Origin: Dysgonomonas sp. 216
GTDB lineage: Bacteria > Bacteroidota > Bacteroidia > Bacteroidales > Dysgonomonadaceae
Length of the DNA: 64,000 bases
Assembly: GCF_010501065.1 (NCBI RefSeq)
Contig: NZ_QVMM01000002.1
Location: 62,001 to 126,000, forward strand
Reading direction: 5' to 3'
The translations under genes and the position numbers were made by a program. How positions within the stretch are numbered: the stretch's first letter is position 1; each line of letters begins with the position of its first letter. The notes under the pieces are model-generated. The model searched no databases, was not told the origin of the DNA, and saw nothing but the letters and a program-made list of their open reading frames with translations. Of this stretch, positions 34,957 to 43,929 are shown one piece after another.

Positions 34957-37329
34957 ATGAAAAAATTTTACTCTCTACTTATTATGCTGGCTCTGTTACT
35001 GCCTGCGGTGGCTGCTCCGAAAGCTGATATAAAGAAAAGGCATCGTGTAAAAACAGAAAAGCTGAACATTGCTGAGGTAATGAAAAGCAACCAGAAAAAA
35101 GTTGAAACGCAAAGAACACAAAAAAGCAAGGTTGTTACATTTAATACTCCTAAAATAGCCTCGCGGGCTTCGCAAGGCGAAGGTGTTACTAACTCGTGGA
35201 ATGATAGTATATTCATGTATTCTGCAGATGGATACATCATTGAAAAAGAATATTATTTGTATGATAATGATGGGAATATAATTTGTGAGGAATTTCATGA
35301 GTGGAGTGATACATTGCAAGCACTAATTCCCGAAAGCAAATATAAATATGAATATGCCGATGGGAATATAGTTTTAGAAACCGATTATGAATGGAAAAAT
35401 AACGCTTGGGCTCAGATTGAACAAATTGAGTATAAAAGGGGTGAAAATGATGTAACTAAATATCATTCAATTTGGAAAAATAACAGATGGATAAGAGACA
35501 ATGAATACTTCAGTTTCTTCGACCAGCAAAATAGAGATACTCTTAATATTAACTTTATATATGACGATAATTATGTGTTGTTAGATGGATATAAAACTCA
35601 ACAAGCATATGATGCTTTGGGAAATATAATCTTTCAGGCCAATTATTTGTGGAAAAATAACGATTGGAAAAAACATGATATGTATATATTTGGTTATGAT
35701 AAATCGGGCAATTATATTTTGGAAGAACAATATTATAGCGATAGCCTTAACCAGTGGAAAGGCTCTTATAAGCAAGAACGTGAATATTTGTACGACCAAT
35801 ATGTAAGTAAAGAGCTTTATTACCATTGGGAGAATGGCACTTGGTTATGCATTCAAAAAACAGAACGCGACTTTGATGCAAGTGCTAATATAACAAGTGA
35901 AATCAATTATAGTTACGATTGGGAGTTAGGGCAATTGGTTAAATACAATCATATAAATTATACTAACACATACGACGATGGTTTAATAAAAATGGCTATC
36001 GGTCAATATTTGGCTGGTGACGGAAGTTGGATAAACCAAAATAAGACTGAATTTACTTATGATGGCAACCAGAATAATACATCGAAAACCGAATATCTAT
36101 ATACATCTTATATCGACTCAACAGGTGTGCATGAATATTGGCAATCATCGGCTCAATACCTGATGGAGTACGATTCTGATAAAAATGTAACTCGTTACGA
36201 GTATAAGACTTATAGTTTTATTCCCGATTCTTCGGGCAACGATATCTATCGTTGGGTTACTCAATTATTGGAAATAAAAAAATACGATTCGAATAAGAAT
36301 GTAATATTTCTCGAAGCATATATAGGAGATTATGAAGGTCGATCTCTTATTGGTGCTCAAAAATTCAATGCTGCTTTCAAAAATGCAGACGAATTGTATC
36401 CTACTTTGTATGAGTATTATTCTTGGGACTATGATAACAACCAGTGGATAGAAAGTTCTAAATACGTAAACGACTACAATGACAATGGAGATTATACATT
36501 GGAAGAATATTATTCTTGGAATAAAAATGCTGGTAATTGGGAAGGTAATTACAAAGACGTAACATTATATACCGACGAAGGTTATGCATACATAGCTAAA
36601 TATTACAATTGGCATAGCTCGGAGTGGGTTTTAAATGAGTACGAAGTTTATTATCCATTCTTCTTAAACAGTAGTAACAACAAAGTTGAAGCAGAAGAAA
36701 CTACGCCTGTGGGAGACGATAATAAAGGTAAATTCGAACTTGCTCTTACAATTCCGTCCGATGCAACAATTACAGGCTCGTTTATAGTAGAATTTCCGCA
36801 AGGATTAACTCTTGATAAAGACGCAACTAAATTGAACGATGAATTTGCTGATAACTTCTATCTTACTTATACTCCGCAAGATGGTAATAAATGGCTGATA
36901 GAGATTAAGAAAAACGAAATTCGGTCTTCGTCTTCTCTAATAGTTTACAAAAAAATTATAGATGTTGCTTACACCGTACAACAAGCACAAAGTAACAAGC
37001 AGCAAATAATAATGAACAACATAAACTTTGATTTGAGCGATGGAAGCAATATCTCTCAGGACGAAGTAATTGTAAACATTGAAATTAGAAACGCAACAGG
37101 AATAGATGCTGATAACACTGTAAGCGGAGTAAACGTATATGCAAACAATAGTGTATTATATGTAAATAGCGATGATGCCGAGCTTGTAAATGTATATGCT
37201 ATTGATGGTAAATTGCTTTATAATATAGCTATAAACGCAGGACAAAATGAAATACAAGGTTTAACAACAGGAACTCTTGTTATTGTGAAAGGCCAATCGG
37301 GCTGGGTGAAAAAAGTAATTATTCAGTAA
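34957..37329 (+). CDS. Large secreted repeat protein with C-terminal sorting-like domain
   Basis: A 790-residue protein with a signal peptide (MKKFYSLLIMLALLLPAVAA). The start is the ATG at 34957; a TTG two codons earlier is less likely. The body to about 570 is made of degenerate repeats with the pattern YxYDxxGNxxxExxYxWxxxxW (for example YLYDNDGNIICEEFHEWSD, YDKSGNYILEEQYYSDSL), related in look to YD repeats. A beta-sandwich segment follows, then a 70-residue end (GVNVYANNSVLYVNS...WVKKVIIQ) resembling Bacteroidetes sorting tails. It is probably exposed at the surface. Function unknown. Confidence 0.75.
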   Translation: MKKFYSLLIMLALLLPAVAAPKADIKKRHRVKTEKLNIAEVMKSNQKKVETQRTQKSKVVTFNTPKIASRASQGEGVTNSWNDSIFMYSADGYIIEKEYYLYDNDGNIICEEFHEWSDTLQALIPESKYKYEYADGNIVLETDYEWKNNAWAQIEQIEYKRGENDVTKYHSIWKNNRWIRDNEYFSFFDQQNRDTLNINFIYDDNYVLLDGYKTQQAYDALGNIIFQANYLWKNNDWKKHDMYIFGYDKSGNYILEEQYYSDSLNQWKGSYKQEREYLYDQYVSKELYYHWENGTWLCIQKTERDFDASANITSEINYSYDWELGQLVKYNHINYTNTYDDGLIKMAIGQYLAGDGSWINQNKTEFTYDGNQNNTSKTEYLYTSYIDSTGVHEYWQSSAQYLMEYDSDKNVTRYEYKTYSFIPDSSGNDIYRWVTQLLEIKKYDSNKNVIFLEAYIGDYEGRSLIGAQKFNAAFKNADELYPTLYEYYSWDYDNNQWIESSKYVNDYNDNGDYTLEEYYSWNKNAGNWEGNYKDVTLYTDEGYAYIAKYYNWHSSEWVLNEYEVYYPFFLNSSNNKVEAEETTPVGDDNKGKFELALTIPSDATITGSFIVEFPQGLTLDKDATKLNDEFADNFYLTYTPQDGNKWLIEIKKNEIRSSSSLIVYKKIIDVAYTVQQAQSNKQQIIMNNINFDLSDGSNISQDEVIVNIEIRNATGIDADNTVSGVNVYANNSVLYVNSDDAELVNVYAIDGKLLYNIAINAGQNEIQGLTTGTLVIVKGQSGWVKKVIIQ

Positions 37330-37345
37330 ATATTAGAATCTTAAT

Positions 37346-37407
37346 ATAAAGGTTAATGAGATAGTTGTGGACAAGTTCCACAACTATCTTTGTTTTTACA
37401 GGTGTGG
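37346..37407 (+). repeat. 62-base hairpin repeat, copy 1 (terminator)
   Basis: Contains a perfect 13-base stem AGATAGTTGTGGA with TCCACAACTATCT (37359-37389), followed by TTGTTTTT, so it works as a terminator of the upstream gene. The whole 62 bases recur at 38644-38705 with one mismatch. Confidence 0.9.
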
Positions 37408-37566
37408 GTAATTAGGAATGCCCAATTCTTATAAAGCTGTATATGAATAAAACAATGCGAAGAGGGCATATTATATCCTTAAATAACTAAGCTGTGGTGC
37501 ATTTTAACAACAATAGTTTTTAGGTTTTATTTGAAAGCAACTGTGTTAATAATATGTCAAAGGCTT

Positions 37567-37598
37567 ATTGCCTCATCCGATAAAAACGGTTACATTTG
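37567..37598 (+). promoter_or_regulatory. Promoter of the FkbM methyltransferase gene
   Basis: ATTG (37567-37570) and TACATTTG (37591-37598) fit the Bacteroidetes -33 and -7 elements with a 20-base spacing. The start codon follows 42 bases later. Confidence 0.5.
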
Positions 37599-37640
37599 TA
37601 TTAACAACTAACTGTCTGATTTAAAAACAAACAATAACCA

Positions 37641-38534
37641 ATGGGAATCATAAAAGAGATAAAAAAACTATTTAATAAAAAGAAGAAATTAAGGGAGAGA
37701 GCTCAACTTATAAGTTCAATGAGGGAATATTATGATAAGAACCCTCAATTTAAAGACGAAAAAATAGAAGAAGCCTTATCCTATATCGAAAAAAATGGCT
37801 GGCATATTTTCCCTTACGAGTTTAACGAAAAATATAAAGCTGACGATATTGATGTATTAACCGATTCCGAGAGTGGTTTACGGTATGTAATGCACAATGG
37901 TAATCGTCTCTATTTTAGGCGTAAAACTAAAGAAAGCAGAGTCAAAAGGCATTATTCCCTCCTTTTGTGCGAGCAAGACCCTGAATCGGCCCATTCTTAT
38001 ATATCAGAATCTTTCGGATTCGAAAAAGGAGATATTCTTTTCGACATTGGTGCAGCAGAAGGTAATTTTTCTCTTTCAATGGTTGAAAAAGCTAGTAAAA
38101 TTTATCTTTTCGAATCGGATAAAGAATGGGACGAACCTTTGAAAAAAACCTTCGAACCTTGGAAAGATAAGGTGGTTATAATACACAAATTTGTATCAGA
38201 TATAGATTCTGAAACCTGCATAACCATAGATTCTGTGGTAAAAGATCTTGAACCGGGTAGTTCGGTATTTCTGAAAATGGATGTTGAAGGTGCTGAAACA
38301 TCTGTAATTGCAGGGGCAAAAAAAATATTCGATTCGGGTAATTATAATGTAAAAACAGTCATCTGTACTTATCATGAGGCTAATGATTATGTTGACTTAT
38401 CGGATATTATGCACCAAAAGAAATATGCAGTCGAAACATCGTCGGGATATATGATATTCTCAAAAGGGAAATTTGTTGCCCCATATTTTAGAAGAGGAGT
38501 TATTCGGTGTTCAAAATCTATGATTGTATCTTAA
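37641..38534 (+). CDS. FkbM-family methyltransferase
   Basis: A 297-residue SAM-dependent methyltransferase. The SAM site is DILFDIGAAEGNFSLSMVE (about 131-149). The FkbM-type motif is FLKMDVEGAETSVIAGAKK near 210-228. A Lys-rich helical N-terminus of about 70 residues precedes the domain. Family members methylate sugars of glycolipids or natural products. The gene stands alone, flanked on both sides by near-identical 62-base hairpin repeats, which suggests insertion or duplication by recombination between them. Substrate unknown. Confidence 0.85.
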   Translation: MGIIKEIKKLFNKKKKLRERAQLISSMREYYDKNPQFKDEKIEEALSYIEKNGWHIFPYEFNEKYKADDIDVLTDSESGLRYVMHNGNRLYFRRKTKESRVKRHYSLLLCEQDPESAHSYISESFGFEKGDILFDIGAAEGNFSLSMVEKASKIYLFESDKEWDEPLKKTFEPWKDKVVIIHKFVSDIDSETCITIDSVVKDLEPGSSVFLKMDVEGAETSVIAGAKKIFDSGNYNVKTVICTYHEANDYVDLSDIMHQKKYAVETSSGYMIFSKGKFVAPYFRRGVIRCSKSMIVS

Positions 38535-38643
38535 TTTGATTCTTATGAGAGCAATAGTGAAGTTTATGCTTTGAAAAAGGACTTTGGATGCAGGATGTCC
38601 CTATTCTTCAAATCAGAATAAACGATGTACTGATAGAGATTAA

Positions 38644-38705
38644 ATAAAGGTTAATGAGATAGTTGTGGACAAGTTCCACAACTATCTTTGTTTTTACAAG
38701 TGTGG
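38644..38705 (+). repeat. 62-base hairpin repeat, copy 2 (terminator)
   Basis: Same sequence as 37346-37407 apart from one base, in the same orientation, with the stem at 38657-38687 and a T tract. It closes the FkbM gene and faces the minus-strand thioesterase gene. Confidence 0.9.
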
Positions 38706-38737
38706 TAGTTTTTTACTTTTGGATTTTAAGAAAAACT

Positions 38738-39175
38738 TTATTTCTTTTTTCTTAAATCTTTTCCCTCATAAGAACAGATGGCATTTATCCATTCTTCTGT
38801 TAAAGGCTTAGATTTGTGCTCTTTCAAATCGTATGTAACCATTGTAGAGCGGCAAATGCATTTCACGTCGTTTGTATCTGTATCGATAAGACGTTGAACC
38901 AAATCGAAACTTTTGGTACCGATGGCGGTAACAGCAGTTTGTACGGCAATACTGTCGTCGGCTCCATAAATTTGAGAAATAAAGTCCACTTCGAGATGAA
39001 CAACTAAAATAGCATCCCTTTCCCAATTAACATTCGGGCAGACAGAGCCAAAATAGTTTGTTTTGCCTAAGTCGTAAAAATTAAGATAAACGGCATTATT
39101 TACATGTCCGAATTTATCTACATCGTTAAAACGTATCTGAAGTGGCAGGCTATGCTTAAACAATATATCTTCCAT
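38738..39175 (-). CDS. Acyl-CoA thioesterase, hotdog fold (4HBT type)
   Basis: A 145-residue single-domain hotdog protein. The active-site segment NDVDKFGHVNNAVYLNFYDLG near residues 17-37 is that of 4-hydroxybenzoyl-CoA/YbgC-like thioesterases, with the aspartate and the helix start GHVNN. It hydrolyses acyl-CoA thioesters in the cytosol; chain preference is unknown. It stands alone between convergent and codirectional terminators. Confidence 0.88.
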   Translation of the reverse strand: MEDILFKHSLPLQIRFNDVDKFGHVNNAVYLNFYDLGKTNYFGSVCPNVNWERDAILVVHLEVDFISQIYGADDSIAVQTAVTAIGTKSFDLVQRLIDTDTNDVKCICRSTMVTYDLKEHKSKPLTEEWINAICSYEGKDLRKKK

Positions 39176-39242
39176 AATTACGTGTTTGAAACTCCAAAGT
39201 TATGGTATTTTTATAAATTTCTTATGTTTGCTGAGGTCAAAT

Positions 39243-39276
39243 AAAAAGGATTGTTCGACAGAACAACCCTTTTATC
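39243..39276. terminator. Terminator left of the pepD unit
   Basis: A stem AAAAGGATTGTTC with GAACAACCCTTTT (one mismatch) and a 4-base loop, with T runs on both strands. It ends the pepD-small protein unit on the minus strand. Confidence 0.8.
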
Positions 39277-39292
39277 TGAATTTATTATAAGG

Positions 39293-39484
39293 TCAATTAT
39301 TCTTTTCCCGACGCCTGAAAAGATATATAAGCAGCAAAGTAAGGAATACACATCCTCCTATCAGGCAAAAATACTCAAATAGCATACCTGCTTTACTGAA
39401 AAACGGATATATAAATATAGCCAGCACAGCAGTATATATAAACAATGCTGTACATAAAACCGTCGATCTTTTCGGCTTAATCAT
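39293..39484 (-). CDS. Small two-helix membrane protein
   Basis: A 63-residue protein with two hydrophobic helices (about 9-30 and 33-54), a basic start MIKPKRS and a basic end FRRREKNN. It lies 7 bases after the pepD stop codon and before a terminator, so it is probably cotranscribed. No family recognised; function unknown. Confidence 0.6.
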   Translation of the reverse strand: MIKPKRSTVLCTALFIYTAVLAIFIYPFFSKAGMLFEYFCLIGGCVFLTLLLIYLFRRREKNN

Positions 39485-39491
39485 AGCTTTG

Positions 39492-40946
39492 TTATTTTAA
39501 ACGGGCTAAAGTCGCTTTTAAATAATCGTAGAAAATTGCAACTGTATCAATCTCCACATATTCGTCAGGCGAATGTGCATTCAGTATTGTTGGCCCGAAC
39601 GAAACGATGTCTAAGCCGGGGGTACTACCCAATATTATACCACACTCGAGCCCTGCATGAACTACATTTACTTTTGCCGGTTTACTGTACATTTCTTCAT
39701 ATAGGTCGCTCATTATATGAAGTACCTTAGCTTTAGCATTAGGTTGCCATCCCGGATATGGGTTTTCTATCTCAACCTTTGCTCCTGCCAAATTGAATAC
39801 ACTCTCTATACTCGAACAAATAGCATCTTTTCGGGTTTCGGACGAACTGCGGGCTAGGAATTTAATTTCGATTTTACCGGCTGAGGATTCAATGGAAGCT
39901 AAATTTGAAGAAGACTCTACCGTGCCGGGAAAATCTGTCAACATGCTTATCACACCATTTTGGCATCCTTCAACTGCATTTATCAAACTGTCTTGTACTT
40001 CTTCGGGTATTACAGTTGCCGGTAAGTTTGTTTTTTCAACAACCAACAATAATTTATCTTCAATGCCATTATATTCGGCTTTATATGTACTTTCATATTC
40101 TTTTACCAGACTTTGCAAATCTTCTTCTCCACCTTTGGGAACAGTTACTACAGCAAACGCTTCGCGAGGAATAGCATTGCGCAACGAACCACCTTTGAAT
40201 GAGGATAAGCGCACTTCGAAATCGCTTACAGCTTCTTTCAGTAAGCGCATCATTAATTTATTGGCATTAGCCCTACCCAAATGTATTTCTGTGCCCGAAT
40301 GGCCTCCTTTCAGACCGGTTAAACTTATTTTATAAGCAATATCTCCTTCGGGTGTTTTTTCGTCCTTAAAACCAAAAGAAACATTGATGTCAACTCCTCC
40401 CGCACATCCTACACACAAATCTCCTATTTCTTCGGTATCGAGGTTAAGTAAAACAGAACCTTTCAGAAAACCTTGTTTTAACCCGAAAGCTCCTACCATT
40501 CCAACTTCTTCGTCTATAGTAAACAGTGCCTCAATAGGGGCGTGTACCAAAGAGGTATCTTCTAAAATGGCCATTATTGCTGCTACCCCGATGCCATTAT
40601 CGGCGCCAAGGGTTGTAGAATTGGCCTTTACAATATTTCCTTCTACCCGAAGCTCTATCGGGTCCTTTTCAAAATCGTGTTTTACACTGGTGTTTTTTTG
40701 AGGAACCATGTCCAGATGCGATTGCAGAATAACAACAGGAGCATTTTCCATTCCTTTCGATGCCGGCTTTTTTATCAGCACATTTCCTGTTTCATCCTGT
40801 ATGGTCTCTAAGTTTAGCGAATGTCCAAAATCTTTGACAAATGCAGTAACAGCCTTCATCTGCCCTGTAGGACGCGGAATCTGACTTAAATCGTAAAAAT
40901 GTTTCCATACATTTTTCGGCTCTAACGATAATACATTCTTTGGCAT
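39492..40946 (-). CDS. pepD: Aminoacyl-histidine dipeptidase (Xaa-His dipeptidase)
   Basis: A 484-residue M20-family zinc peptidase that cleaves dipeptides such as beta-Ala-His. The metal-site segments are LQSHLDMVPQK near residue 75, TLGADNGIGVAAIMAIL near 113-129 and IDEEVGMVGAFGL near 143-155. The C-terminal HAGLECGIIL and GPTILNAHSPDEYVEI segments complete the PepD pattern. The length equals the E. coli enzyme. A small membrane protein gene follows. Confidence 0.93.
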   Translation of the reverse strand: MPKNVLSLEPKNVWKHFYDLSQIPRPTGQMKAVTAFVKDFGHSLNLETIQDETGNVLIKKPASKGMENAPVVILQSHLDMVPQKNTSVKHDFEKDPIELRVEGNIVKANSTTLGADNGIGVAAIMAILEDTSLVHAPIEALFTIDEEVGMVGAFGLKQGFLKGSVLLNLDTEEIGDLCVGCAGGVDINVSFGFKDEKTPEGDIAYKISLTGLKGGHSGTEIHLGRANANKLMMRLLKEAVSDFEVRLSSFKGGSLRNAIPREAFAVVTVPKGGEEDLQSLVKEYESTYKAEYNGIEDKLLLVVEKTNLPATVIPEEVQDSLINAVEGCQNGVISMLTDFPGTVESSSNLASIESSAGKIEIKFLARSSSETRKDAICSSIESVFNLAGAKVEIENPYPGWQPNAKAKVLHIMSDLYEEMYSKPAKVNVVHAGLECGIILGSTPGLDIVSFGPTILNAHSPDEYVEIDTVAIFYDYLKATLARLK

Positions 40947-41170
40947 AGTTATTTTAATTTTCTTATTATGTGTGATATTTATTATTTACATATGCTAAGA
41001 TAGCACTTAAAATTCAGTAGCAGAATAAAACTAATAAATTTAAATTTCATATTAATCTACAGAAAAAGGAGACAGTCTGATTGTTAACAATAGAATAACA
41101 GTCTCTTAAAAGTTTGTTAAATAATTGATTGTAAATAAAAAATCAGCGAACAAAAAAGAGCAAACATTTG

Positions 41171-41200
41171 TTTGTTATTATGAATAGGTATCTACTATTG
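41171..41200 (+). promoter_or_regulatory. Possible promoter of the DUF6261 gene
   Basis: TTTG at 41171-41174 and TACTATTG at 41193-41200 (one mismatch to TAnnTTTG) with an 18-base spacer, 49 bases before the start codon. Confidence 0.35.
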
Positions 41201-41249
41201 TTTTATATGTTTTAGTGTTTTTGGTTAACCATTTAAAATTGCTTGCCTT

Positions 41250-42002
41250 ATGAAAATAAAAATGATTAAAACCTACAAGTTACACAACAATGAACATATT
41301 GAGTTCATGACCGATGTAAAAAATTTGATTGAGACTACAGGGGCAAGGTATCTGAATGTGGACGATATTTACGAACGGTTTTTAGACCTGTACCAAAAAG
41401 AGTATGCAATTGTAAATAAAGAGTCTAAAACCCATTGTAGTAAAATACTAGAGGATTCGGATGCTAAGCGCGACGATTATCACAGGGCTATTGAATTGAT
41501 TATAAAAGCCAATTTAAGACACCCCGACGAAGACATGCGTAACAATGCGAAAATGTTACAACAAATTTTCGATAAATATGGCGATTTACGCCCACTACCT
41601 TATGATGAGGAAACTTTGGCGTTGAAGAAGTTTTGCTCCGATATGGAAGAGCAGAAGGAATTGCTAGCCGAATTTCATTTAGACGAATGGGTAGATATAT
41701 TGAAAAAAGAAAACGATCAGTTTGAGGAGTTTTTCGAGAAGTACCAAACCAGCTTTGAAAACAGGAGAGTTTCTTTGAAATCGATCCGTAGTAACATCGA
41801 CCAATTGTATAAAAAGCTTATAAGCAAAATTGAAGCTTTTGCAATAGTAAACGGAGATTGGAAATACCATTCGTTTGTCGACCAATTGAATGGAGCGATA
41901 GAAAAAATGCAAAATCAGTTAAATAGAGGCGATAACAATGACAATTTCAATGCTTCAAACACTAAACAACAAGGAGCAATATCTCCCGAAACTTTCTATT
42001 GA
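41250..42002 (+). CDS. DUF6261-like helical protein
   Basis: A 250-residue soluble protein without a signal peptide, helical throughout. The opening YKLHNNEHIEFMTDVKNLI and the central YDEETLALKKFCSDM resemble the DUF6261 family of Bacteroidales. The C-terminal 25 residues are N/Q-rich and probably disordered. No enzymatic motif. It stands alone. Function unknown. Confidence 0.75.
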   Translation: MKIKMIKTYKLHNNEHIEFMTDVKNLIETTGARYLNVDDIYERFLDLYQKEYAIVNKESKTHCSKILEDSDAKRDDYHRAIELIIKANLRHPDEDMRNNAKMLQQIFDKYGDLRPLPYDEETLALKKFCSDMEEQKELLAEFHLDEWVDILKKENDQFEEFFEKYQTSFENRRVSLKSIRSNIDQLYKKLISKIEAFAIVNGDWKYHSFVDQLNGAIEKMQNQLNRGDNNDNFNASNTKQQGAISPETFY

Positions 42003-42051
42003 TTAGTATTCTGTTTTTTTATAAGGCGCAAAATAGATTAAATACAATAAT

Positions 42052-42080
42052 AAAGCCCGAATGTTCATTCGGGCTTTATT
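42052..42080. terminator. Bidirectional terminator
   Basis: A perfect AAAGCCCGAAT/ATTCGGGCTTT stem with T- and A-rich flanks, between the convergent DUF6261 and DUF3298 genes. Confidence 0.9.
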
Positions 42081-42101
42081 TATATGATTATACATACGAT
42101 A

Positions 42102-42890
42102 TTATTTCTTTTGAATCAGTATCTCCGAGTATTCGGGTTTTAAAAATTCTTTCACTTTTTCGTATGGTATAAAAGCTTTGATAATTCCCGATGAATACGG
42201 TGCTATTTCATACTGATTGTAAACGTAAGTTATCCCGTCGGCATTAATATAAAAGTTGCCATTTGGTTGTATACTGTCAATTTCGAAAAGAACATCGTGA
42301 ATGCTCTCGCCGTACTTATCCTGTAACGATTTGGTAATGAGTTGCGAGATATTTTGATTGTTTTCATCGCCAAATAGTTCTTTTTCTTTCAGCAGTAATG
42401 CTTTTTGCATATCAATGTTATAATAACTTTCGATGTAAGAACCATGAGCTCCACCCATATAGCTTTCGTTAGTTGTTTTTACTATAACAATGTTTTTTAG
42501 CGAATCGTCAATTATTTCAGTTTTTATCGTTTGATACAAATCTCCGAAGAAAGCAGCCGATTCACCACCAAAATCTCTTGCGATATCTACATATTCATCC
42601 ATCAGACTCTTTTCATAAGCTTCAAAAGCTCCCTTAGGGCTGCGTCCGGCATAATCCTTACCTGCAAATGCTAATACAAACAATTTCTGTATGTTAGCCA
42701 ATAAGGTGTCGTTTGCATAAGTAGAAGGATAAACAAACTCAAGATTTAATTTCATGAAAGGCTTAGCCGAATCATTCGAAATGTAAATAGTCCTTTCGGT
42801 CGCTAAATGCTCGAAAGTAGGTTTAGGATCGGGTGTTGTACACGAAAATACCACCCAGACAGAAGCTAGTAAAACAAAGAATTTTTTCAT
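42102..42890 (-). CDS. DUF3298/DUF4163 (RsiV-like) lipoprotein
   Basis: A 262-residue protein with lipobox SVWVVFSC (cysteine 17). The domain pair DUF4163 and DUF3298 is seen in the N-terminal YVDIARDFGG segment and in TNESYMGGAHGSYIESYYNID followed by LLLKEKELF, the DUF3298 signature also found in RsiV-type proteins. Ends in a short EILIQKK. It is probably a periplasmic lipoprotein; binding of peptidoglycan fragments or lysozyme is possible by analogy with RsiV, but no sigma-factor partner is nearby. Confidence 0.82.
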   Translation of the reverse strand: MKKFFVLLASVWVVFSCTTPDPKPTFEHLATERTIYISNDSAKPFMKLNLEFVYPSTYANDTLLANIQKLFVLAFAGKDYAGRSPKGAFEAYEKSLMDEYVDIARDFGGESAAFFGDLYQTIKTEIIDDSLKNIVIVKTTNESYMGGAHGSYIESYYNIDMQKALLLKEKELFGDENNQNISQLITKSLQDKYGESIHDVLFEIDSIQPNGNFYINADGITYVYNQYEIAPYSSGIIKAFIPYEKVKEFLKPEYSEILIQKK

Positions 42891-42977
42891 ATTATTTCAA
42901 ATAAACATTGTATTAAACAATAATATTAAAAACCAAGCGTTTGTATAGTAAGTTAAAATCAAAAAGTAATAAAGCCT

Positions 42978-43133
42978 ATGAGCAAAAACTCTACACTCAA
43001 AGTTAATAAACTTATCGACAAAAAAAACAGTGGCCCATCATTAAAAACAACGGAGTTCTTAAAGATGTTCGCACGATCGTATAAAGTCGAGCAATCTTTA
43101 CCGAAAGGAATTAAAGAAGTTTATACAAATTAA
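42978..43133 (+). CDS. Short basic protein, 51 residues
   Basis: ATG at 42978, stop TAA at 43131-43133. The product begins MSKNSTLKVNKLIDKKNSGP and ends LPKGIKEVYTN, with a central TTEFLKMFARSYKVEQ helix. Basic, no membrane segment. It is followed 18 bases later by a good terminator, which supports expression. No family recognised. Confidence 0.5.
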   Translation: MSKNSTLKVNKLIDKKNSGPSLKTTEFLKMFARSYKVEQSLPKGIKEVYTN

Positions 43134-43151
43134 TGGAAAAATTTAACGAGT

Positions 43152-43188
43152 AACAGCCTTATTATTAGAATGTAATGAGGCTGTTTTT
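43152..43188 (+). terminator. Terminator after the 51-residue gene
   Basis: The stem pairs AACAGCCT with AGGCTGTT, extended by TTA-TAA pairs, and is followed by five T. Confidence 0.8.
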
Positions 43189-43240
43189 GTTGCTCTGATA
43201 TTTACTTGTAAAAGCCCGATATTTATCAATCTATTTTTTG

Positions 43241-43248
43241 TACTTTTG
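43241..43248 (+). promoter_or_regulatory. -7 element ahead of rpe
   Basis: TACTTTTG matches TAnnTTTG and ends 23 bases before the rpe ATG. No clear -33 element. Confidence 0.4.
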
Positions 43249-43271
43249 TAACTAAGCAAAAAGATAGTTTT

Positions 43272-43925
43272 ATGAGTCACAAAGTAGCCCCATCGTTATT
43301 ATCGGCAAACTTCCTTAACTTACAGGCCGATATCGAAATGATAAATAACAGCGAAGCCGATTGGATTCACTGCGATATTATGGATGGAGTATTTGTTCCT
43401 AATATTTCGTTTGGCTTTCCCATATTGGAAAAGGTAAAAGAAGTAGCAAAAAAACCTCTTGATGTGCATTTGATGATAGTTCAGCCCGAAAAATTTATCG
43501 AGCAGGTAAAAAATGCCGGAGCATATATGATGAACGTACATTACGAAGCATCGACCCATCTTCACCGTACAATAGCTGCAATACACGAAGCCGGAATGAA
43601 AGCCGGGGTTACACTTAACCCACATACACCTGTAACATTGCTGAATGATATATTGCACGACGTGGATATGGTTTTGCTGATGAGTGTGAATCCGGGATTT
43701 GGAGGACAAAAATTTATAGAACATTCTCTTTCGAAAGTTAGCCAGCTAAAAGAAATAATACTGAAAAAAAATCTCAACACATTGATTGAAGTTGATGGTG
43801 GTGTTAATCTGGAAACGGGAAAAAAACTTGTAGAAGCAGGAGCAGATATACTTGTGGCAGGTAATGCCGTGTTTTCGACTTCCAATCCTGCCGAAACAAT
43901 ACACAAACTAAAAAGCCTGACATGA
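43272..43925 (+). CDS. rpe: Ribulose-phosphate 3-epimerase
   Basis: Interconverts ribulose-5-phosphate and xylulose-5-phosphate in the pentose phosphate pathway. The 217-residue TIM barrel shows all family motifs: LLSANFLNLQADI, HCDIMDGVFVPNISFG (33-48), DVHLMI (66-71), SVNPGFGGQKF (140-150) and VDGGVN (175-180). It is followed after 4 bases by the ComEC-like gene, starting a plus-strand unit that probably runs on to the DUF4827 gene. Confidence 0.96.
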   Translation: MSHKVAPSLLSANFLNLQADIEMINNSEADWIHCDIMDGVFVPNISFGFPILEKVKEVAKKPLDVHLMIVQPEKFIEQVKNAGAYMMNVHYEASTHLHRTIAAIHEAGMKAGVTLNPHTPVTLLNDILHDVDMVLLMSVNPGFGGQKFIEHSLSKVSQLKEIILKKNLNTLIEVDGGVNLETGKKLVEAGADILVAGNAVFSTSNPAETIHKLKSLT

Positions 43926-43929
43926 AACG

